From positions 1 to 19,659 of the forward strand of contig JANBQS010000374.1 in assembly GCA_027577415.1 (NCBI GenBank): 19,659 nt of DNA. The letters run 5' to 3'. This document shows positions 7,119 through 16,000 of this stretch, piece by piece (within the stretch, counting starts at the first letter, position 1; each line of letters opens with the position of its first letter). The notes under the pieces were generated by a model. That model worked only from the letters and a program-made list of their open reading frames with translations. It did not search any database and was not told where the DNA came from. Origin of the DNA: Coemansia sp. RSA 922. Taxonomy: Eukaryota; Kickxellomycota; Kickxellomycetes; Kickxellales; Kickxellaceae. The position numbers were made by a program, and so were the translations under genes.

Positions 7119-10100
7119 ATGCGACGACTTGGAGGACGCAACGCCAGCCTGCTTCTGGCTCTGGCTCTGGTTCTGTTCTTGGCGCTGCTGGCCCAAGGCG
7201 CGCCAGAGCCTCTTGGCACCGACACAGACCCTAACCCCGACCCCGACCCGGATCCAGATAGCGACCCGGAAAAGGGCAGGGTACTGACCACGTTTGTCGA
7301 CCTACTGTCCTCCGACACGCGCTTCAGCGAATTCTTACACACTGTGCAGCGGTTGGGCATGGTTATCCCGCTCAATCGGCTCCGGAATGCCACTTTGCTG
7401 GTGCCTACGAACGAGGCGATTAGGAGGTTCCGAAGGGAGCAAGGACAGGACTCTAGCCAGGCAGCCGGAAGCATTTATCGTGGAGTAGCCGACTCTCAGG
7501 CCTGGTACCATCTAATTGGAGATGGCGTTATTGAGGTTGGCAACTTTACGCAAGGACCCATGGTCTGGGAGTCGCTCAGCAGTCCAGAGTCTATAGGCTA
7601 TGCTGCAGAGCCAGGCAATGGAATTATGCTCAAGACAGTGGTCGGCAACAACGGCAAGGTGTTGGCCAACGGCGTGCCTGTGATTGCGCACAACTACTCG
7701 TGTGTCGCTGGCAATGCCTTTCAAATCGATGGCCTGCTGACCCTCCCGCCCACACTTTGGGAGCTGCTGCAAGCGGAGGTCCCGAAGAGCGACGATGCGA
7801 CTGATGGCGGCAGCTATAGTGCAATGGAAAAGCTGCTGGCTGCGGCTGGCTGGTCTGGCATTCTGAGCGGGTCTGGAGTAGGCAACGAGACCTCAAGAAT
7901 GCACACGCTGTGGGCGTTCAACAACCAAGCCTTCAGCAGCGCGCTTGGATTTGGCGAGCGTGCCTACTTGTTGTATGGGCCCGCCTTTACAAAGGACGAG
8001 GATGCCGACATGCACGGCGAAGCTGTCGAGGACGCACGCACATTTGCCGCGGGGTACGTATCAAGCGGAGCAGTCAGCCTTGCCCGCCTGGGCGTGGGCG
8101 CCCACACAGGTAAGTTGGATACGGTTTCTACATGAAATGCTTAGGGCGCTGGAGCGCTCTGCTATCGCTGGCATTTTTTTTTATTAATTACCTGTGTTCT
8201 ATTGCCAATAGTCCCGGGGTTCCAGAACCGGACCAGACTCGATGTGATTGTGGAGGAACAACGCAGCAATGGCGACCTAGGTGGTCATATCAACGGCCTA
8301 GCGATCGGTAGGTCAGACATTGTTGCTAGAAACGGTAAGTGCCTGTATACTTTCAGCGCTGCAGGGTCCTCTGTAGGCTGCATTGTGCTGTAGAAAGAGG
8401 AGAAGAGGAGGAGGGGCTCACTTTATTGCATGTTTTGTGTCTGCACATCGTGCCTCGTTCGCAGTTCGCAAGGCTTGCCCTTTTACTTTACGAGCTCCCC
8501 TTTCTTGCTTTTTTTTTGTCACTTAGGCTTTGCTAACCTCTATCTTCACTTTTCTATTTTTTTTTGCTTTCCACTCTTGGCTTGCCGCTGATGCATATTC
8601 TGCCGCGGTTCGTGGTCTGCTGGACATGTGTCGTACTACCGCTCCTTATAGGCATCGTGCACGGTATTGACCAAGTAGGCCGGCCAGGCGACCTAGTGTT
8701 TAGCCCGCAAAAGATACTTGCTGGGCTCAACGCCACTATGTTCATCCGCCTACTAAAGGAGACAAAGCTTGCTGACTATATCGATGGCTCACGACCCGAG
8801 CGCAAGATTACGCTGCTGGTTCCGACAAATCGCGCCATGGAAGATGCCTTTGGCTACGGCCTAGGCGATGACGCTGACGACGACCAGGTTACCAAGGCCT
8901 ATATCAAGTCGGTGGACGAGCATGGCCTAGATGGTGCGTCGGCCATTGCCTCGGCTTTGGGAGCTCTTCCTGCTGGCTCGCCGAGAGAGCAACAGCTAGA
9001 ATGGGCACTCTACCACATTGCTGAAGGCCAAAGTGGTTTGGAGGAACTAGTGCGCTCTCCACTCTTGCGTACCAAGCTGGCTGCCGAGTGGACTGGCGGC
9101 AAGGCCCAGGTCGTCAAGGCCCAAGTCGACCAAGCTCACGGGACACTATCCAGGCATGTGTCGTTCAATGGTGCTGACAATATCCTTCCCGAACCCGTGG
9201 TTGTCGGCAACACTACAGTATACCTGCTGTCGTCACCGATGCCCACGCCGCCCAACCTAATCAATGCTCTTGTCCAAGACCTGGACCTGTCATTGTTTGT
9301 AGCTGCCATGGGCGCTTCTGGCACTGCCGATGAAATCCAGCACGTAAACGGTGTCACCGTGCTTGCCCCCGTAGTCAGCTCATTTACCTCGCTTGACCTG
9401 GTGTGGTCCTACTTGAGTCTTCCCGGCGACTCTGAGGCGCGCACTGATCTCAGCCGCCTGATAAAGTCGCACATTCTGAAAATGCCCATTTACAGCGACG
9501 AAATCCCCATGCACACTGACAGCTCTGCCGAAACGCTGACCGTGGAGTCGCTTAACGGCAACAAGGTTGGAATGTATCGCACACCGCATGGCGTATTTGT
9601 TGTTGCCGACCAAACCGATTTGCATTATTCGCAGCGGCGCATGACTCGGCAACACGGCGAAGTACACGCCCGCCTGGCAAGTGTTTCAGACACGGGTAGT
9701 CTCAAGCTATCTGAGACCGATGTTCTGCTGCGCACTGGAGTGGCACACGTACTCGGACAAGGACTCATTCTTCCGCCCAACGTCGACATCACCTCGCCCA
9801 AGCTTCTGCGTGGAATGAAGGCGCACATATTTGCCAACCTCTTAGAGCGGCTCAATCTCACATATGTTCTAGAGGATCCACGGACTAGCAGCAGTCGCCG
9901 GCGCCAGCTGAGGAATCAGCTTACTACTCGCAGTAGCGACATTCCCGACAATGACGTTGTTGGGTACTCGATTCTCGTGCCATCGGATAAGGCGTGGCGC
10001 GAGAATGCTGCCTACCGCGAGCTTGCCCGCCGCGACCACGAGGAGCTCAACTCTGCCGAGGACGATGATAACCCCTGGCGCAACTCGACTACGTTGGATC

Positions 10101-10576
10101 TTGTCCGCCACCTCGACATGCTGGTACGGTTGCACATCATTCCAGTCGCTGGTGGAGGCGCTGAACCAAACCCCACAGGCGGTAGTCGGCTTCCCGAAAG
10201 CCAATTACTGTTGGCAGATCGCAAGACGTACCCGACAATGCTAGAGGGGGTGCGGCTGCGTGCTCATGAGTTTGCAAGCGACCGGTTCTCTGTGCAGTTG
10301 GATCGGACGCCCTTTTATCAGTCACCAGGCGGAGTGCCGTTTATCTCCTTTGCCACTGTAGTAAGATCGGGTGTTGCTCGCACAGGCGCTGTATTTGAAC
10401 TGGATTCCGCGCTAAAGCTGCCTCCAGACGATGGCAGCAGCCCTGGTGGGTGGAAGAAGTTTGCCTGGAACGCCGCTGTGTGGCTGACGGGCATTGGGAT
10501 GGGCTCTGGCCTGCTTGGCGCGTCAGGATATTGGGTACGCCAGTGGTGGACGCGCTCAGACTACCAGTCCTTGTAA
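7119..10576 (+). CDS. Multi-FAS1 (fasciclin-domain) type I membrane protein, three exons
   Basis: Proposed CDS is join(7119-8109, 8212-8334, 8652-10576), 1012 aa. Residues 1-27 form a signal peptide with a long Leu/Ala core. An Asp-Pro-rich spacer (about 36-50) follows, then about five FAS1-like modules: 54-210, 211-382, 386-571, 572-748 and 750-967. Diagnostic pieces are ATLLVPTNEA, ITLLVPTNRA and YSILVPSDKA (H1-type boxes) and NGIVHGIDQV (H2-type box), the last created exactly by splicing exon 2 to exon 3. Donors are both GTAAGT and acceptors AATAG and TATAG. A hydrophobic Gly-rich segment (about 975-1000) is the likely membrane anchor, followed by a short tail ending in YQSL. FAS1 proteins mediate adhesion, and yeast and fission yeast have vacuolar membrane relatives (YLR001C, SPAC22H12.05c). 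N-glycosylation sequons occur throughout. By that analogy I expect a vacuolar or surface protein; no enzyme activity is implied. Confidence 0.88.
8110..8211 (+). other. FAS1 gene intron 1
   Basis: 102 nt, donor GTAAGT, T-rich middle with a TTAAT sequence, acceptor CCAATAG. It splits a Val codon (G/TC). The downstream exon 8212-8334 continues the FAS1 pattern with a conserved-looking stretch ending ...GRSDIVARN. Confidence 0.85.
8335..8651 (+). other. FAS1 gene intron 2 (long, with in-frame ATG near its 3' end)
   Basis: 317 nt, donor GTAAGT, acceptor CTTATAG, splitting a Gly codon (G/GC). It contains several T-rich tracts. An ATG at 8591 is in frame with exon 3, and the 20 codons it opens before the acceptor are strongly hydrophobic. 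It is unusually long compared with the other introns here. Confidence 0.85.
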
Positions 10577-10633
10577 ATTAGAATAGGTTTATCTTTGTTC
10601 TTTTTCTTCAAAGTATTTAAAAAGAAAGCTCAA
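10577..10633. other. 57-bp convergent gap between FAS1 and aspartic-protease genes
   Basis: The stop codons of two convergent genes lie only 57 bp apart in AT-rich sequence (TTTATC, TATTTAAAAAG). Both 3'UTRs and polyadenylation sites must fit here or extend into the opposing coding region, so the mature transcripts probably overlap antisense. Confidence 0.7.
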
Positions 10634-12613
10634 TTATTCGTTGTCGCCGTCAGTGTTGCTGTGGTGATGGACGTGTGTATTCAGCGAGGAGGAGCTGTCT
10701 GAACTCGTGGTTCCAGTGGCCTTGCTGGTCTTGCTGCTCTTGCTGGTTTCTGTAGTAGAGTCGGAGCTAGTGTGTGTCGATGAGCTAGACTTTTTCACTG
10801 TCTTGGACGTAGCCTTTGCACTTTTGGACGACTTTGCTGACTTTGTCGATGCGCTAGTGGACTCTGACTCGCTATTGTTAGCCCCCGAAGTGGATTCAGA
10901 GGCCGATTCGACCCGATGCCCTGATATGAGCGCGTCAATAATACTAGCTAGTTGACGGCTAGCAGCGGCAGGCGACTGCAAAGCCAGTAATGAGGCCGCC
11001 GCTGCGTCGTAAGCGTCCGGCGCATCTGCTGGCTCGTCCGCTTGCACGGCCCTGGCTAGCCTGATTTCAAAGTTTTCAATGTCAAAGGTCGTGTGCCAAG
11101 CGCGCAGGAAAGACGTTCCGATAACCCAGCGACTTAGATCCGGCGTTGTGCTAGCAGCAAAGGCAGTCACGCAGCGGTTCTTGCCAACAGGCAAAATGTA
11201 GTGGCTAGGGCCAATGGCGAATGTCTCTCCCGCCAGCATGAATTTGATCGTGGGCTTGTTGTCCTTGCGGCAGTCGATTGCGTACAGCCCGTACTCATCA
11301 AACAGTGGGATGGCGCCTAGGAACTGGTTGACGGCGTCGGCATCTACTGCAGGCAGCACAATAAGCGCTGTTCCTGTGTCGATGATGGCAGTCTGGCTGG
11401 AGATGTTTGGGACTTGGTTTTCGTTGATGAGCAGGCCATTAAGCTCCACCTCCCAGTACATCTTGCGTACAATGGGGATGGTGCGCGTACGGCCCTCGAA
11501 GCGCCTCTCGTTAACTCCGCCCAATACAACTTCGCCGCCAGCATGCTGGCCGTTTTTGCCCTCACGCACCCAAAACGAAAACACGGGCTTTTCAAGTAGG
11601 CCGTTTTGGATCATGGTATACAGAGGAGGGTCGGCTTGTATGCGAGAGAGCTTTGGGAAGCCAAGCCCAAACACGCCGTCAAACAGCGTCGTGCGGAAGA
11701 ACCGGCCCATATGCGTGGCCAGGCCGACGTGCAATCCTGGCGCCGAGACGTTGCCAACCTGCACGGTGTCCGACCCAACTTGCCCGATCAACCCGCCGGT
11801 TCCGTAGTTGAGGGAGAACGGAAGATGTGATGTGACGTACGAGCCAGAGGCGCTGTGGTTAAACCGCGAGTGCGCAGAGCATGCTACCGAGTCGCAGTCA
11901 ATGGAGGGGATCCAAAAGTCAGAACTGCCCGTATCAAACACCACGCTAAATCTCTGCGGCGGAGTGCCCAGCTGAATCTCTCCAAAGTAGCTCTGAAAGC
12001 CACGGTTCCCGGGCGGTGACATGCTGGTGTCGTTTATGTTGGCTTGCGATGACCGCAGCGGTATGGTGATTACTTGAGGGATGCGCTTGACGACAGCCTT
12101 GGCCTTTGTTGTCGCGGCCGCCTTTTCAGCAGATGAGCTGGTTAGAGTCGACTTGGAATTCTTGGTGGTAGTGGGCTTTGGCGACGACTCGCTCGAGCTA
12201 GTGGAGTGCTCTGTGGTGCTGTCAGGAGTGTCATCTGTCTCGTTTTCTAAATGCGAGACCGTGTCTGCCGCCGAATCGTCATCGCTCTGTAAAGTTTGAT
12301 CTTTGTTGTCAGTGCTGGAAGTGCCAGCCGAAACCTCATCAACTGATGTAGTTTCGTCATCGACTGCGGATACGTCGTCACCGATGCTGCTGCGGGTGGT
12401 GGCATGCAGTTGCTTTGAGTTGTGCACATTAGTGTGCAAGAGCGATAGCGGCAAATTCTTGACCACTCGCTTAAGTGCACTGTGGTAGATCGAGTGAGAG
12501 CTTGGCGTGGTATGCTGACCAGGCCTGGCATGTGCTGTGGCGGTCAAGGATGCGGCGGAGCTGGCACACAGAATAGCCACGAAAATGGCTGATCCAGGCG
12601 TAAGGATCCTCAT
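10634..12613 (-). CDS. Secreted/vacuolar aspartic protease (pepsin family A1) with long Ser/Thr-rich pro- and C-terminal regions
   Basis: Endopeptidase of the secretory pathway, 659 aa, no intron. Residues 1-29 form a signal peptide. A long polar, Ser/Thr/Asp-rich pro-region extends to about 177, ending in Lys-Arg, a plausible Kex2-type cleavage site just before IPQVITIPL. The catalytic domain (about 178-522) has both active-site motifs, FDTGSSDFW (D227) and IIDTGTALI (D412), the flap Tyr in NYGTGG (Y270), GLGFP near 317, and likely disulphides C240-C245 and C448-C481. The second motif has Ala where DTGTS/DTGTT is usual. A further 138 residues follow the usual end of the fold: an Ala-rich part, then Ser/Lys/Thr-rich low complexity, ending HVHHHSNTDGDNE. 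There is no hydrophobic C-terminus, so GPI anchoring is not supported. The tail is probably O-glycosylated. It diverges from the cohesin-loader gene and converges on the FAS1 gene. Confidence 0.93.
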   Translation of the reverse strand: MRILTPGSAIFVAILCASSAASLTATAHARPGQHTTPSSHSIYHSALKRVVKNLPLSLLHTNVHNSKQLHATTRSSIGDDVSAVDDETTSVDEVSAGTSSTDNKDQTLQSDDDSAADTVSHLENETDDTPDSTTEHSTSSSESSPKPTTTKNSKSTLTSSSAEKAAATTKAKAVVKRIPQVITIPLRSSQANINDTSMSPPGNRGFQSYFGEIQLGTPPQRFSVVFDTGSSDFWIPSIDCDSVACSAHSRFNHSASGSYVTSHLPFSLNYGTGGLIGQVGSDTVQVGNVSAPGLHVGLATHMGRFFRTTLFDGVFGLGFPKLSRIQADPPLYTMIQNGLLEKPVFSFWVREGKNGQHAGGEVVLGGVNERRFEGRTRTIPIVRKMYWEVELNGLLINENQVPNISSQTAIIDTGTALIVLPAVDADAVNQFLGAIPLFDEYGLYAIDCRKDNKPTIKFMLAGETFAIGPSHYILPVGKNRCVTAFAASTTPDLSRWVIGTSFLRAWHTTFDIENFEIRLARAVQADEPADAPDAYDAAAASLLALQSPAAASRQLASIIDALISGHRVESASESTSGANNSESESTSASTKSAKSSKSAKATSKTVKKSSSSTHTSSDSTTETSKSSKTSKATGTTSSDSSSSLNTHVHHHSNTDGDNE

Positions 12614-13091
12614 AGCTGTACTTGTAGTTAATATGATACAAAAATTTCAAAATGTCTGTATATTCAAGAATTGAACATCTCTTGTCACAGTGCATGATTG
12701 GTACGCAATGCACCCCGAGAGGAACTCTCTTTTTTTGGAACCAAAAATAGGACTATTTTCAGCGCTGAATGTTTGGAGTAGGCCAAGAATGTATTGCTAA
12801 ATTTTAGACCACGCAGTAGTACTGCGCACACAACTGCAAACGCGACAAGGAACGATTAACAGATCACCCCTTACAATTAAGCCGAAAGAAAAGTGCGCAG
12901 CGCCAGAGTGAGGCGATACACGTGGTCAAGGCTGGTACGTGTCGTCGCTAACTTTCTCTATTCGAGCTTGAATTCTTTAAACCTAGTGTGCGCCCAATTT
13001 TGTTCTTTTTAGTGGCTGCTTAATTTCCTTTTCTATCGCAATTCGAACCCTGACGCCTTTGCATTCGACCGAAAACACACGTATCTCCTTC
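12614..13091. promoter_or_regulatory. Divergent promoter between aspartic protease and SCC2
   Basis: 478 bp without a supportable ORF. It includes a T-run (12729-12736), the compound palindromic cluster at 12741-12769, and an ACGCGA (MCB-like) sequence near 12841. There are also AT-rich patches before each ATG. It must serve both genes. Confidence 0.55.
12741..12769. promoter_or_regulatory. Inverted CCAAAAATAG / CTATTTTC pair fused to a TTCAGCGCTGAA palindrome
   Basis: CCAAAAATAG at 12741-12750 is followed after two bases by CTATTTT in the opposite orientation. The second half runs into a perfect 12-bp palindrome, TTCAGCGCTGAA (12758-12769). CC(A/T)-rich-TAG decamers resemble binding sites of MADS-box factors (Mcm1/Rlm1/SRF-MEF2 class). 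This is a resemblance only. Confidence 0.45.
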
Positions 13092-16000
13092 ATGCGGCCT
13101 ATTGATACGCAGGTACCAGCCGATACGCGACACTGTCTACGATACTGGCCGATCAGCAGCTCCTTGACGGCCGACACGGCGATACAGACGCAATATGAGA
13201 GCTTGGCCTGCTCGGAGTTGGCGCTGGAGAGTGACTTTGAGGGACTGTCTCTATCTGGGAACAGCGGTTTGTTAGGAGCCGTTTTGAGTGTCATGCAGGA
13301 CGCGCTTAACAGTGACGAGGTCCAGTCAATGTAAGTAAACCAGTGCCCTCCATAATCATCTTGTGCTGGTGCTGTCTTGCTGAACGAATGTAGTATTTGT
13401 TAAATCAACTTTTCGATACTGTAGACGGCTCAAGGAGAGTCCGACGGCATACTTTTTTGATCGAGCTACGATCACAACGGAGATCGAGGGTTTGATTAGC
13501 CAGCTTGCTGAGCAGCATCCGAGCCTATTGACGTTGGCGAGAGGTAAGTTGTCTGCTGGCAGCATTTACGTACGCGGCATTAACCTGGTTGCAGGGCTAA
13601 CGTAGCTTGCAATATCACGCTCACCAGTTTTAAATCGGCTCTTGGTCTATAATACTGTTGATTTTAGAGCTGCCCCAGGATGGGCCGTTGTCGACAAAAG
13701 GAAACCACAACAGGCTTTTATCGTATATACAACGATCGACGCAGACGCGCGCAGTACAAGCTGTACAAGGTACATTTTATACCTATATGCTACTCCATAC
13801 GCATATATACACCTGCTTTCTCAATGTATGCTATGCTGTGCACGTTCTAATTTGCATCGAGTAGCATGCTGCTCAAGCCACGCAAACTTGCCTCTTTGTA
13901 TTGTCCTGGATTTACTTTATAATCTTTGCTAACTGCATTTATTCAAGATGCTCGTAGATACGCTCATTGCCGATATTGATCCGGCCGCAATAGTGCCTGA
14001 TGCCACCGACAACTACCAACGCAACTCCTTGCCACTTAAGCGCGCAATACATTGCGATTCTGAGGAGGCTAAACCTGTGGCAAAGCGTCAGCGCCCAGGC
14101 TTGGTGCACCGCGAGTCTACAAGCAGCGACATTAGTGGATCTGTCCAACCCGAGCCTGTTCCCGAGCAAGCCATTCCATTTTCTGCTCTGGCACTGAGCA
14201 CTGTTATTGACGACCACGTCGACCGAGGTAGCGATACAGCCACTAGTGCGCTACCTAACAATGGCACCGAAGCGAAGAGTCAAGACGAAGCAACCGACCA
14301 AACGCCGGCGCACATTGAACTGCTTGAGGACTATTTGGCCAAGCTCTTCCAAGGCGAGAACCAGATATCGGACCACGACAGCGCAATGTCCGAACACTTT
14401 CACCAAGTTTCGCACACACACGGCGATGCGGTGGTGCTAAGCAAGCGTGCTGTGCGACAGCTTCGCTCACTCCTCGTGCCGTGCTCACCAGAACAGCTGG
14501 CAAAGCATGTGCCTGACGACGAAATTGGCCGGGTCGTTTGTATGCTGGCTGCTGTTGTGGAGGCCGCCGATGGAGCAGGGCTGGCAGATATGGTAAAAAG
14601 CGGTGCGCTGCTTGAAGGGGAGACTGAACTGTCGGCTGCATTTTGCGACAAGCTTGACCAAGCGTTGTCCATTGCTTGCCTTGGACTTGATGCTTCGAGC
14701 GTAATTGTCGACTTGGCAGCTACAGGCAAGGCATCCAACAGCGCATGTCCCGGCGATATTCTGCACGCCGCAGTGGCCCTGTTTAAAGATTGCTTGCTTG
14801 GATGTGTTGTTCCGTTACTGGATATGGACACGGGCTGCGCATTAGCTGATGCCTTTACCAACAGAGACGGATTTTTGCGTAGTCGGTTGCTGGCATTTTT
14901 GGGTACTGTGCTTGCGGCTCACGACCCTATCACGGCATTGGCTAGCGGGCCCACATTGGCAGAGCAGGATATTATCTCGCTAGTCTTCGCCTCTATTAGC
15001 GTGACCTTTTGTACAAGCGACTTGCTGGGAAGTGGTACCGGTGCTAATCTTTTGGAATCGGTTCGTCGTGCTGCGCAATTGCTACTACGCCGCGTTTTTG
15101 AGGCTCATCCTGACCAGCGACTGTGGATTTTGGAAGAGATACTTGCCTCTTTGATAAAGCTGCCGACGCTAAAGCGCTCTCAAAGCACCTACCGCATCGC
15201 TGGCGGCAAGTCTGTCCAGTTTATTACTGTCCTTCTGCTCAAGTTGCTTCAGGGCACAGCTCTGTCGCCCGAGGACCTGACGGCTGGATTCGAGGGCCGC
15301 CACCTGCCCGCCAAGGAGTGTCGCATGCTATTGCAAAAGCACAAAAGGGCGGTTGATGCAGCCTCATCCAGCACCGACTTTGTCATTCGATACTTGATCG
15401 GCCGGTGTGTGAAGCGCGACAGCAAGGCGTCTGCCAATGAAGCCGAATACCGCGGGCTCTTGGAGACGTTTATCGACAACTGCATAGTGCTGCTCGGTCA
15501 CCCGCAATGGCCAGTCGCAGAGCTGGCTATTCGAGTGTACTCGCTGCATGTTCTAGAGCTCTTGGATGAAGAAAAGGCTGATATTGGGATGAAGACGTTG
15601 GCATTGGAGAGCGTCGCACTTATTGCATCACATATTGCTATCGCGCAGCAGGATGTCGAGGCGCTATCAAAGAGCGGCGGTGCCAGTGCCTTGGAAGCAG
15701 TGCTGGCTAGCACTTCATTGGAGTCGATTTCTCGGTTTCGCTCAATCACGACTTTATTGCTAGAGTATCTGCAGTCCAAGGCTGTAGGCGGCGAATCTAC
15801 GGGTGCGATCCCTCTGTACATAGGCAACTGGGCTTCGATGCTAGCCGCCGCTCTGCTAAAGATTCGGCAAGGAAGGGCCAGTCATGGTTTGGACGTCGCG
15901 CTCGATGACGGCGAAGAGAGCGATGATGAGGATCTGGGCGGCGACGCCGAGGCGAAAGCCAATACTGATGGCAGCGGTATGACTGACAGCGACGGCGATG

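Noticed and set aside
13040..13056. GGGTTCGAATT on the minus strand, resembling a tRNA B box
   Set aside because: No A box, no cloverleaf and no matching acceptor stem around it.
13642..13932. A 96-codon frame spanning the third SCC2 exon and intron
   Set aside because: Tyr/Cys/Leu-rich, AT-rich sequence that crosses the proposed donor; the neighbouring frame gives a better exon with correct phases.
14255..14861. Minus-strand frames (14255-14641 and 14400-14861) inside SCC2
   Set aside because: They lie antisense within a continuous 5-kb conserved frame and have no recognisable content.
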